This document shows, piece after piece, positions 1 to 7,874 of a stretch of DNA of 40,395 bases (positions within the stretch are counted from its first letter, which is position 1; the number at the start of each line of letters is the position of its first letter). Under the pieces are notes generated by a model that was not told where the DNA came from, searched no databases, and saw only the letters and a program-made list of their open reading frames with translations. This DNA comes from Desulfobacteraceae bacterium (GTDB lineage: Bacteria; Desulfobacterota; Desulfobacteria; Desulfobacterales; Desulfosalsimonadaceae). The position numbers and the translations under genes were made by a program. The DNA lies in the NCBI GenBank assembly GCA_003599885.1, contig QZKW01000074.1, positions 1 through 40,395 on the forward strand. Reading direction: 5' to 3'.

Positions 1-1
1 C

Positions 2-709
2 CACCAGCAGATTCTGGCGATGGCCAACTACCTCGCCATAGAGGGCGGAGCGTTAAGCCATTGCGAATCCTGGGCGAAAAGTCATGAGCCCGCTCTCGCG
101 CCTTCCCTGGCAAGCCAGCGCATAAGCGAAATACTCTCCGCCATCGGGACCGACGGCAAGCAGACCTTTCTTGCGAAGTGGATAAGCAATGTCTTGGAGG
201 ACGACTACATTTGCTATGACATTACGTCGGTGTCGTCATATTCGGAACTTAACGAATTCATCAAATGGGGTTACAACCGCGACAAAGAGAAGCTCCCCCA
301 GCTGAACCTCGCGATGCTGTTTGGTCAGAAGTCCGCGCTGCCGGTGTACTATCACCGAATTCCTGGCAGCATAAGCGACGTCTCAACGCTGCACAACCTC
401 GCGCTGACCTTCAAGGCGCTGGAGGTCAAGCGGCTACACTACTTGATGGATAAGGGTTTTTACAGCCGGAAGAACGTGGACGCCTTGGTAGAAAACCGAG
501 ACCGATTCACTTTGTCGGTGCCTTTGAACAACAAATGGCTGCTGCAAGTCATAGACGATGTCTTCGAGACCATCCACGGCCCCGATGGCTATCGCAATCT
601 CGATGACGAGATCCTCTATGTCCATTCACGGTTGTATCCATGGGGGAAAGAGAAGCGCCGCTGTTACCTGCATCTGTATTATTCCATTTCTAATTCATTA
701 TTGAATTAG
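2..709 (+). pseudogene. IS1634-type DDE transposase, fragment
   Basis: The reading frame is open from the left edge, so the true start lies outside the window. The protein resembles IS1634-family (IS4-like) transposases: a first catalytic-type Asp in YDITSVSSYSE and a second in LMDKGFYS, with the family's spacing and the RIPGSISDVSTL segment between them. The frame reads naturally up to about CYLHLYY. The last ten residues come from a palindrome (681-718), and the TAG stop lies inside its right arm. The C-terminal part, which should carry the catalytic Glu, is therefore missing. This is a dead insertion-sequence remnant. It abuts a hipA remnant that is broken at the same point. Confidence 0.85.
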
Positions 710-718
710 AAATGGAAT
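681..718. repeat. Perfect 17-bp palindrome with 4-nt loop
   Basis: The arms are 681-697 and 702-718 and match perfectly as an inverted repeat, separated by TTAT. After one mismatch (680/719) one further pair can form. It lies exactly where the transposase homology stops and the hipA homology begins. It could be two abutted IS ends, a small fold-back element, or a REP-like palindrome. No target-site duplication was found. Confidence 0.85.
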
Positions 719-719
719 T

Positions 720-1496
720 ACACCAGACTTAAATCAGGCGCTGTTCCATGGCAGTTCTATTGGCGGGGCTCGTCCCAAAGCTTTAATTCAAGACCAAGGC
801 AAAAAATATGTAGCCAAGTTTTCATCCAGCTCCGATCTGTACAGTGTCGTTAAAGCCGAATTCATCGCCATGCGGTTGGACCAATTGGCCGGGTTGAATG
901 CTGCGCCAGTAAAATTGGCCAAGGTGGCAAACAAGGATGTGCTCTTGATCGAGCGATTTGACCGTGTGCCAAAAGGTGACAAGTGGACACGAAAGGCCAT
1001 GGTCTCCGCCCTGACTCTTTTTCAATTAGATGAAATGATGGCCCGGTACGCCAGCTATGAAACGTTATCCGAAATTATCCGCCACCGTTTTACCGATCCA
1101 AAGCATGCGCTGAAAGAGCTGTTCTCCCGGCTCGTCTTTAATATTCTGTGCGGCAATACCGACGATCATGCGCGGAACCATGCGGCATTTTGGGACGGCA
1201 AATCGTTGACCCTGACACCTGCTTATGATATTTGTCCCCAAGGACGTGCAGGCAATGAGGCTTCACAGGCCATGCTCATATCTGGTGACAATAATCTGAG
1301 TAAACTCAAAACGTGCCTTGAGACTGCGCACAACTTCCTTCTTTCCGAGGAAGAGGCCCGCGAAACATTTAACAACCAAATTGCGACCATCGAACAGCAT
1401 TGGGACGCTGTCTGTGAAGATGCTGAGCTGAATGAAGTGGATAAGAGACTTCTTTGGAGACGACAATTTTTAAACCCCTATTCGGTTGAGCAATAG
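720..1496 (+). pseudogene. hipA: HipA-type kinase, N-terminally truncated
   Basis: This is the C-terminal part of a HipA Ser/Thr kinase toxin, a family that phosphorylates glutamyl-tRNA synthetase. The frame is open from 705 (TGA at 702-704). HipA-like sequence begins at about 720, before the first ATG at 870: GGARPKALI, then YVAKFSSSSDLYSV, then LLIERFDR. The catalytic loop GNTDDHARNHAAF and the downstream YDI metal-binding motif are intact. HipA proteins are usually about 400-440 residues, and only about 258 remain here, so the N-terminal domain is gone. No HipB antitoxin is present in the window. Translation from ATG 870 would lack the GGARPKA loop and should be inactive. Confidence 0.8.
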
Positions 1497-1648
1497 CTAT
1501 TACTTTTGCGCGGCAAGGGGGGCTGATTATTGACAGCACTGAGATACATACGAAGCAGCGGTTTTGCCGAACCATAAACTGACATTTGTTCGTTTCAGGC
1601 CGGTCCGCCTATCCCCGACAACCCCCTTATTATTTTTATGGGAAAGAA

Positions 1649-2815
1649 ATGAAAAAGATTAAAAAAATATTACAAACCCTTACGGTTTCCAAGCCCGAAT
1701 ATATCGCATTGAAGCAGCATTTGAACAAGCAGCCCGTGGGCTATCCCAAAACCATGACGGGTGTTGAAAACCGGCTGCTGACAGAAATTTTCACCCCGCT
1801 GGAAGCCGTGACAGCCCTTTATCTCACTTCCCATTTTGAAACACTGGAAACCATCCATGAACGCGCAAAAGACAAGGTTCCGATGGATGAACTGGAGCGC
1901 CGCCTGAAAAGCATGGAAGCGCGCGGCGGCATATTTTTGCGTTTTCGGGATGGAATTGCTCAGTATGCGTTGCATCCGTTTGTTGTCGGTATGTTTGAGA
2001 TGCAACTGGAGCGATTGACGCCGGGTTATTATATGGATACCCTCAAATACGGCATTCAGAGTTTCGGGATGGAATACCTTTCAACAAAAATACCGCAAAT
2101 GAGAACCATCCCCATCCAAAAAAGCATCCAGGCCGATCAGAATATTGCGACGTACGATGAAATCCGGAGTTTAGTGGAAACCGCCGCAAAGGAGATGCAG
2201 CTTGTGCCCTGTGTATGTAAAACAGGCAGGGATTTAATTGATGAACCCTGCAAAAAAACAAAACGGCGGGAAGTCTGTCTGTTGTTTAATGATTTGGCCG
2301 ACACGGCGCGCCGCCATGAGATGGGGCGTGCTGTAACAAAAGATGAGGCAATGAACATGCTGAAGGCCGGCGAAAAAGAGGGGCTGGTGCTCATGACTTC
2401 AAACATGAAAGATCCGCAGGTTATCTGTTCCTGTTGCGGCTGCTGCTGCGGCATTATATCCATGATACGATCCATGCCGCGTCCGGCGGATTTTACCGCC
2501 AGCAACTATGTCGCCACCTTAGATAAAGCAGCTTGTACCGGATGTAAAAATTGCCTTAAGCGATGCAGCATGAAGGCCATGAAACTTGAGAAAGAAACCG
2601 GAAATCCGATAGGCATTGATCCCGGAAAATGCATCGGGTGCGGCGTGTGCATCCCCGTCTGCAAAGCCAAAGCCATCACCCTGAAGAAAAAGGAAAGCCC
2701 GACGATTCCCCCCCAGGACCATGATGAACTCTATGACATCATCGCAAAAGGCAAGAAAACCGCATGGGGTAAAGCCGTTCACCTGGCCAGGGCAATGGCG
2801 GGGGTAAAAGTATAA
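1649..2815 (+). CDS. 4Fe-4S dicluster protein with extra Cys-rich motifs
   Basis: A 388-residue cytoplasmic iron-sulfur protein. The C-terminus has two classical clusters, CTGCKNCLKRC (about residue 296) and CIGCGVCIPVC (about residue 329). Upstream lie a looser set, PCVCKTGRDLIDEPC, with a further Cys in REVCLL, and a dense motif CSCCGCCCG at about residue 260. The N-terminal 200 residues have no motif I recognise, though a winged-helix-like segment is possible around residues 35-110. I chose ATG 1649 because GGAAAG lies just before it; the frame extends upstream to 1586 without a better start. It probably transfers electrons for a redox enzyme, perhaps the flavoprotein encoded 75 bp downstream. 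The substrate is unknown. Confidence 0.75.
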   Translation: MKKIKKILQTLTVSKPEYIALKQHLNKQPVGYPKTMTGVENRLLTEIFTPLEAVTALYLTSHFETLETIHERAKDKVPMDELERRLKSMEARGGIFLRFRDGIAQYALHPFVVGMFEMQLERLTPGYYMDTLKYGIQSFGMEYLSTKIPQMRTIPIQKSIQADQNIATYDEIRSLVETAAKEMQLVPCVCKTGRDLIDEPCKKTKRREVCLLFNDLADTARRHEMGRAVTKDEAMNMLKAGEKEGLVLMTSNMKDPQVICSCCGCCCGIISMIRSMPRPADFTASNYVATLDKAACTGCKNCLKRCSMKAMKLEKETGNPIGIDPGKCIGCGVCIPVCKAKAITLKKKESPTIPPQDHDELYDIIAKGKKTAWGKAVHLARAMAGVKV

Positions 2816-2890
2816 TATAATCAGAACAAGGCCAGTGATAATCGCTTCAATATCCGGAAATCTGATTTTTATGCAAGGAAGGAACCGCCC

Positions 2891-3865
2891 ATGAAAACAC
2901 GAATAACGGAACTTTTTGGCATAATGCATCCCATCATTCAGGGCGGGATGCATTATGTCGGTTTTGCCGAACTGGCTGCAGCCGTTTCCAATGCCGGCGG
3001 TCTTGGCATGATTACCGGGCTGACCCAGAAAACGCCATCGGATCTCGCAAAGGAAATCGCCCGCTGCCATCAGATGACGAATCAGCCGTTCGGGGTCAAT
3101 TTAACGTTTCTTCCAACCGTAATGGCGCCTGATTATCCGGGGTACATTGACGCCATTATTGACGGCGGGATCAGCATCGTTGAAACCGCCGGCCGCAATC
3201 CTCAGGAATATCTCCCTAAATTAAAAAATGCCGGGGTGAAGGTCATTCACAAGTGCACTTCGGTCCGGCACGCGTTGAAAGCGGAAAAGATCGGGTGTGA
3301 TGCGGTGTCGGTGGACGGGTTTGAATGCGGGGGACATCCGGGGGAAGATGATATTCCCAACATGATCCTGCTGCCGAGAGCAGCAGATGAGCTTAAAATT
3401 CCATTCGTTGCTTCCGGCGGCATGGCGGATGCCCGAAGTCTGGTGGCCTCTCTTAGCCTCGGTGCGGATGGCATCAACATGGGAACCCGGTTTATCGCTA
3501 CAAAAGAAGCGCCGGTGCATGAAAATGTCAAGAAAGCCATTGTGGCTGCGTCTGAGCTGAACACCCGGTTGATCATGCGGCCCCTTCGGAACACGGAACG
3601 CGTAATGAATAATCCGGCTGTTGAGCGCCTGCTGGAAAAAGAAGCCAAATTGGGAAAAAATATCCAATTTGAGGATATTTTCGAAGAGGTGGCGGGAATT
3701 TATCCCAAGGTCATGATGGACGGTAAAATGGATGCCGGTGCCTGGTCATGCGGTATGGTAGCGGGCCTGATCCATGATATTCCGAGCTGCAGGGAATTAA
3801 TTGATCGCATAATGTCCGAAGCTGAAAAAATTATCCGCAACCGGTTGATGGGAATGATTTCATAA
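2891..3865 (+). CDS. Nitronate monooxygenase-family flavoprotein
   Basis: A 324-residue TIM-barrel FMN protein of the nitronate monooxygenase / 2-nitropropane dioxygenase / FabK-like family. Visible motifs are MHPIIQGGMHYVG near the start, GVNLTFLP, HKCTSVRHALKAE, the His-containing DGFECGGHPGED, the phosphate-binding GGMADARSLV, and GINMGTRFIATKE. Length is normal for the family. A strong AAGGAAGGA ribosome-binding site precedes ATG 2891. In anaerobes such proteins often act as enoyl reductases or detoxify nitronates, so the reaction cannot be fixed from sequence alone. It probably forms an operon with the upstream Fe-S protein and the downstream dioxygenase-like gene. Confidence 0.88.
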   Translation: MKTRITELFGIMHPIIQGGMHYVGFAELAAAVSNAGGLGMITGLTQKTPSDLAKEIARCHQMTNQPFGVNLTFLPTVMAPDYPGYIDAIIDGGISIVETAGRNPQEYLPKLKNAGVKVIHKCTSVRHALKAEKIGCDAVSVDGFECGGHPGEDDIPNMILLPRAADELKIPFVASGGMADARSLVASLSLGADGINMGTRFIATKEAPVHENVKKAIVAASELNTRLIMRPLRNTERVMNNPAVERLLEKEAKLGKNIQFEDIFEEVAGIYPKVMMDGKMDAGAWSCGMVAGLIHDIPSCRELIDRIMSEAEKIIRNRLMGMIS

Positions 3866-3895
3866 TTCGCTGACGGATTGCAGGGAGCGGTTTTA

Positions 3896-4708
3896 ATGCG
3901 GAATCAAAAAAAACCTCAAAATCATGCCCAGATTGTCTATCTCTCCCACGGGGGCGGCCCTTTGCCGATTCTCGGAGATGCCGGCCACAAAGCAATGGTG
4001 AATTTTATGCGGGAACTTCCCTCCCGGCTGAGGAAACCGGATGCGATCCTCGTCATCAGCGCCCATTGGGAAGAAAGCACGGCAACACTTTCAGGCGCAC
4101 CAGCGCCTCCCATGCTTTACGATTATTATGGTTTTCCGGATGAAGCCTATGAAATCAATTATCCGGCCCCCGGGAATCCCGGGCTTGCGGATCGGATAGC
4201 CGGTTTACTGATTAAAAACAGCATACCGGCCCGCATTGATCTGCAGCGGGGATTTGACCATGGCGTATTCATCCCGCTGAAACTGATGTACCCGGAAGCT
4301 GATATTCCGTCACTGCAGCTTTCACTCTTGCGCGGACTTGATCCGGCGGCGCACATCGCCCTTGGCAAGGCGCTGAGGGAACTGACGGATGAGAATATTC
4401 TGGTCATCGGGTCCGGATTTTCGTTTCACAACATGGGCGCTTTTTCCCGGCGGGGAATCAATGCGCCGGACCCGGCCAATGACGCCTTCCAAAACTGGCT
4501 CATTGAGGTTTGTGCCGGCCCGATATCCCGGTCTGAGCGGGAACAACTTCTGATCGACTGGCAGAAAGCCCCTTCGGCACGCTACTGCCATCCCCGGGAA
4601 GAGCATTTGCTGCCCCTCCATGTATGCCTTGGTATGGCGGACAAACCGGCTGAAACAATCTTTGACGATTACATCCTGGGCAAGCGTGCGGTTGCGTTTT
4701 TGTGGTAA
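3896..4708 (+). CDS. DODA-type (class III) extradiol dioxygenase family protein
   Basis: A 270-residue protein of the YgiD / 4,5-DOPA-extradiol dioxygenase family (LigB superfamily). Metal-ligand motifs are visible in order: LSHGGGPLP (His18), ISAHWEES (His57), GFDHGVFIPLKLMYP, and the C-terminal EEHLLPLHV. The segment YDYYGFPDEAYEINYPAPG is typical of the family. ATG 3896 is preceded by an AGGGAG site at good spacing; an upstream TTG at 3878 is less likely. Ring-cleavage with oxygen would be odd for a strict anaerobe, so the true role may be different (related folds bind Zn or Fe non-oxidatively). It lies 30 bp after the flavoprotein and converges with the ABC permease gene. Confidence 0.85.
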   Translation: MRNQKKPQNHAQIVYLSHGGGPLPILGDAGHKAMVNFMRELPSRLRKPDAILVISAHWEESTATLSGAPAPPMLYDYYGFPDEAYEINYPAPGNPGLADRIAGLLIKNSIPARIDLQRGFDHGVFIPLKLMYPEADIPSLQLSLLRGLDPAAHIALGKALRELTDENILVIGSGFSFHNMGAFSRRGINAPDPANDAFQNWLIEVCAGPISRSEREQLLIDWQKAPSARYCHPREEHLLPLHVCLGMADKPAETIFDDYILGKRAVAFLW

Positions 4709-4726
4709 AAGCAATTCAACAGCCAG

Positions 4727-5854
4727 CTAAGCGGTTCGCTTGTGAAACCGCAACGTCGCCAGGGTGAAAATGGTCGCGCCCATGCCCAGAAGGCAGCAAA
4801 GTTCCGGCCACAGCACCGAAAGTCCCGCGCCTTTGAGAAACAATTCCCTCAAAATTTCAATAAAATATCTCAAAGGATCACCATAGGTGATGACCTGGAC
4901 CCAGATGGGCATGTTCTCAATCGGGTAAAAGAACCCGGAGAGCAGAATGAAGGTGACCAGGAAAAACCAGGACAGGAACAGGGCCTGCTGCTGGGTGTTG
5001 ACAATGGTGGAAATGAAAATCCCCAATCCCAGCGTGGTCAGGATAAAGGTCGCAGACAGCAGGGCCAGCACCGGCAGGCTGCCGACAATGGGCACCTTGA
5101 ACCACAGCACACCGAATGTCATGGCAACGCTCATTTCGATAAACCCCAGAAACGCGAAGGGAATGGTTTTGCCCGCGATGATCTGGGCCGATGTTAGCGG
5201 CGTGACCATGAGCTGCTCCAGGGTGCCGATTTCCTTTTCCTTGACAATGGCCATGCTGGTCAGGAGCATGGTGATGATGGTCAGCAGAATGGAAATAATA
5301 CCGGGGATCATATAATAGACGCTTTTTAATTCCGGATTGTACCACGCCCGGCTCACCGGCGTAATCATCCTTACCGACCGGGCGATCACTGGTTGCCGGC
5401 TCATGGTTTTTTTGAGCGTGTCCTGCATGAATTGCAGCAGAATCCGGTTGCAGTAGCCCATGGCCACCGCAGAGGAGTTGGAATTCTGGCCGTCCAGCAG
5501 GATCTGGATTTCCGGCTGCCGGCGGGTTTCCAGATCCTGGCCGAAATTTTTGGGGATGACCAGGGCGATAATTGCTTTTCCGGCAAACAGATAGCGTTCG
5601 ATATCGCCTTCCTTGCCGTCTTCCGTCACCTGTGTGAAATACTCCGTGTGGGAAAACCGTTCAATCAGGTTCCGGCTGATGGCGGACCCGTCAAAATCGC
5701 AGATCAGGATATCCAGATTCTTGATGTCTGTGGTAATGGCATACCCCAGCACCATCAATTGAATCATGGGAACCACGAAAATCACCCGGAGCATGTTGGG
5801 GTCCCGGGTGACCTGCCAGAGTTCTTTTTTAACCAGATGCCAGATTTTGATCAT
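4727..5854 (-). CDS. ABC-2 type transporter permease (distal copy)
   Basis: A 375-residue inner-membrane permease of the YbhR/YhhJ type. It has one N-terminal membrane helix (FVVPMIQLMVLGYAITTD), a large periplasmic domain, then five helices from about residue 175, with the loop KEKEIGTLEQLMVTPLTSAQ typical of ABC-2 exporters. Its closest relative in the window is the permease at 6765-7874. The two presumably form the membrane heterodimer of the exporter, as YbhS and YbhR do. The gene is separated from the rest of its operon by a higBA pair on the opposite strand. Translation seems coupled to an 8-codon mini-ORF that ends one base before this start (5856-5882). Confidence 0.9.
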   Translation of the reverse strand: MIKIWHLVKKELWQVTRDPNMLRVIFVVPMIQLMVLGYAITTDIKNLDILICDFDGSAISRNLIERFSHTEYFTQVTEDGKEGDIERYLFAGKAIIALVIPKNFGQDLETRRQPEIQILLDGQNSNSSAVAMGYCNRILLQFMQDTLKKTMSRQPVIARSVRMITPVSRAWYNPELKSVYYMIPGIISILLTIITMLLTSMAIVKEKEIGTLEQLMVTPLTSAQIIAGKTIPFAFLGFIEMSVAMTFGVLWFKVPIVGSLPVLALLSATFILTTLGLGIFISTIVNTQQQALFLSWFFLVTFILLSGFFYPIENMPIWVQVITYGDPLRYFIEILRELFLKGAGLSVLWPELCCLLGMGATIFTLATLRFHKRTA

Positions 5855-5855
5855 G

Positions 5856-5882
5856 CTATTTTGAACCGCCTGACAGATTCAT
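5856..5882 (-). promoter_or_regulatory. Eight-codon leader ORF coupled to the permease
   Basis: On the minus strand a strong AGGAGGG site is followed after a few bases by ATG (5882) and an 8-codon frame encoding MNLSGGSK. Its TAG stop is one base before the permease ATG at 5854. The permease has only a weak GGCGG of its own, so ribosomes probably reach it by termination-reinitiation. It could also be the decayed end of a former upstream gene. Confidence 0.5.
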
Positions 5883-6077
5883 GACGCCCTCCTGCTTTTC
5901 CGAATATCATCGAATCAATAGGTTTCTTTTTTCGTAAGTTATATCTCGAAAAAAGGCAAGGATTGTTAATTCGGGGGTTTGTTGCTGAAAATTGAAAACA
6001 GAATAACGGTTTTCGGAATTTCTATAAGGTAAGTACGGTTTGGATGGAAAAACGGAGAAGCCAATTGAAAAACACGG

Positions 6078-6106
6078 TTGACAAAGTTATCAAAAAGGAT
6101 AACTTT
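6078..6106 (+). promoter_or_regulatory. higBA promoter with overlapping operator
   Basis: TTGACA (6078-6083) is a consensus -35 box; a -10 box at 6100-6106 is poor (TAACTT or AACTTT). A perfect 9-bp inverted repeat, AAAGTTATC (6083-6091) and GATAACTTT (6098-6106), fills the core promoter and is a likely HigA autoregulatory operator. The toxin ATG is only 6 bp downstream, so the mRNA would be leaderless or nearly so. Confidence 0.6.
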
Positions 6107-6111
6107 AACGC

Positions 6112-6435
6112 ATGGAATGGCGTATTACATTTTTCAATACCAAGGTAGAGGCCGAAACCATGTCGTTTCCGCCCGGCATTTTGTCGAATTTTTTACATAT
6201 TTCTGAAATGATAGAGGAATTCGGCCCGGCGCTGGGAAGTCCATACACAAAAGCATTAAAGGATGGATTGTTTGAGATCAGGGCAAAGGGAAAGGAAGGC
6301 ATCGGCCGGTCATTCTTTTGCACCGTCAAAGGCAAAGAAGTGATTATTTTACACTCATTTGTTAAAAAATCTCAGAAAACCCCAAAAAAGGAAATCCAAA
6401 TCGCCAGGCAAAGATTAAAAGAGGTAAAACCATGA
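6112..6435 (+). CDS. higB: HigB-like RelE-superfamily toxin (Gp49-like)
   Basis: A 107-residue toxin of the phage-derived Gp49-like HigB family, which cleaves mRNA at the ribosome. Family signatures are EEFGPALGSPYTKAL, GLFEIRAKGKEGIGRSFF and the basic C-terminal KKSQKTPKKEIQIARQR. An in-frame TAA at 6100 excludes an earlier start, and no ribosome-binding site precedes ATG 6112. The gene overlaps higA by four bases (ATGA), the usual toxin-first HigBA order. The pair sits between two permease genes of a minus-strand ABC operon. Confidence 0.92.
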   Translation: MEWRITFFNTKVEAETMSFPPGILSNFLHISEMIEEFGPALGSPYTKALKDGLFEIRAKGKEGIGRSFFCTVKGKEVIILHSFVKKSQKTPKKEIQIARQRLKEVKP

Positions 6436-6743
6436 GACCATCATTGAAAGAATTTAAAACAAAGGCCCTGCAAGATCCGGATGTAAAAAAAGAATATGAA
6501 CTGCTTTCTCCTGCTTATGAATTAAGAAAACAGTTAATCCGTATCCGGAAGGAATCCGGCCTTACCCAGGAAGAGATGGCAAAAATTTTAAACACCAAAA
6601 AAGGCAATATTTCCCGGCTTGAAAACGTGGATTCAAAAAGTTCTCCAAAGATTTCCACCATTGAGGCATACGCTAAAGCTCTTGGGTTCAAAATCGAAAT
6701 CAATTTCAAGCGGACCGGAACACCCCGGCAACCGGGGCTTTAA
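6432..6743 (+). CDS. higA: HigA-like XRE-family antitoxin
   Basis: A 103-residue antitoxin with a Cro/C1-type helix-turn-helix at about residues 33-85 (LRKQLIRIRKESGLTQEEM, then KGNISRLEN). It neutralises HigB and probably represses the operon through the inverted repeat at 6083-6106. Its ATG overlaps the higB stop. The N-terminal extension LKEFKTKALQDPDVKKEYE is typical of HigA partners of Gp49-like toxins. A small hairpin, CCCCGG-CAA-CCGGGG (6723-6737), covers its last codons. Confidence 0.92.
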   Translation: MRPSLKEFKTKALQDPDVKKEYELLSPAYELRKQLIRIRKESGLTQEEMAKILNTKKGNISRLENVDSKSSPKISTIEAYAKALGFKIEINFKRTGTPRQPGL

Positions 6744-6745
6744 CC
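6723..6745 (+). terminator. Possible weak terminator of higBA
   Basis: A 6-bp GC-only stem with a 3-nt loop (6723-6737) is followed by CTTTAA. The U-run is short, so it may only slow polymerase or protect the 3' end. It would also be met by antisense transcripts from the ABC operon. Confidence 0.3.
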
Positions 6746-6764
6746 GATTCGCTTAAAATTACGA

Positions 6765-7874
6765 TTATTTCAGTTTCATCCTGAACCGCTTCACCGCCAG
6801 GCTGATAAAAAACACTCCCACCCCGGTCATGGCCAGAAAGGAGGGCCATAATTCCATGGGGCCGTTCCCCTTGAGCATGATGCCCCGGATAATCACCAGA
6901 AAGTGGGTGGCCGGGATGATTTTGGATACCACCTGAAGCGGCAACGGCATGGACGCCACAGGAAACACAAATCCGGAGAGCATGACCGACGGCAGGAGGG
7001 TTCCCACGAGAGAGAGCATCATGGCCACCTGCTGGGTGGCCACCAGGGTGGAGATGAGCATTCCGATGGCAAGGGCCGTGAACACATAGAAAACGCAGAA
7101 AATCAATAGCGTGGACCATGATCCCAGCATGGGCACTTCAAACCAGATATGGCCGAAAATCAGGATAAACACCGCAATAAAAAACGCCAGGATCAGATAG
7201 GGAACAGCCTTGCCCAGCACCACTTCATAAGGCTTGATGGGGCTCACCAGAATCTGCTCCATGGTGCCGGTTTCCTTTTCCCGGGCGATGGTCACGGAGG
7301 TGAGCAGCGCGCCGATCATGATCAGCAGGAGCGCGACGATTCCCGGAACGACAAAATGGGCGGACACCATGTCCGGGTTATAGAGCATCCGGGCCTTGAC
7401 GCGGATGGGCATCCCGTTTCCACTGGATGACTGTTTAAGGGACTGGCTGACAAACACATTTTCCAGATAATTCTGGACCAGGGTTGCGCTGTTGGCGTCG
7501 GTGCCGTCGGCAATCACCCCGATGGGTGATTCGGGTGATCCGGCCAGACGCCGTGCAAAATCCGCAGGGATGATAATCGCCGCCCTCGCAATTCTTTGGG
7601 TAAACAGCCCCTCGGTCTTTCTCGGGTCGCTGTACCGGGCCACAATGTCAAAATAGGGGGAGGCGTTTAGGGTTTCAATCAGGTCCCGGCTGGCAGGCGT
7701 CCGGGAGAGATCGCAGACACCGATCCGGATATGTTTCAAATCCATGTCGATGGCGTAGCCGAAGATGAACATCATGAGAACGGGCATTAAAAACAGGATC
7801 AGCAGGGACCGCGGGTCTCTTCGGATATGGATGAATTCTTTCCGGATGAGGGGCATGAGCCGTGAATTCAGCAT
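6765..7874 (-). CDS. ABC-2 type transporter permease (proximal copy)
   Basis: A 369-residue exporter permease of the YbhS type. It has an N-terminal helix (LLILFLMPVLMMFIFGYAID), a periplasmic domain of about 140 residues, five C-terminal helices, and the cytoplasmic loop KETGTMEQILVSPIKPYEVV. Its ATG directly follows the stop of the upstream ATPase gene (TAAATG), showing translational coupling. It should pair with the permease at 4727-5854 to form the transmembrane part of the pump. Downstream, the operon is interrupted by higBA on the other strand. Confidence 0.92.
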   Translation of the reverse strand: MLNSRLMPLIRKEFIHIRRDPRSLLILFLMPVLMMFIFGYAIDMDLKHIRIGVCDLSRTPASRDLIETLNASPYFDIVARYSDPRKTEGLFTQRIARAAIIIPADFARRLAGSPESPIGVIADGTDANSATLVQNYLENVFVSQSLKQSSSGNGMPIRVKARMLYNPDMVSAHFVVPGIVALLLIMIGALLTSVTIAREKETGTMEQILVSPIKPYEVVLGKAVPYLILAFFIAVFILIFGHIWFEVPMLGSWSTLLIFCVFYVFTALAIGMLISTLVATQQVAMMLSLVGTLLPSVMLSGFVFPVASMPLPLQVVSKIIPATHFLVIIRGIMLKGNGPMELWPSFLAMTGVGVFFISLAVKRFRMKLK

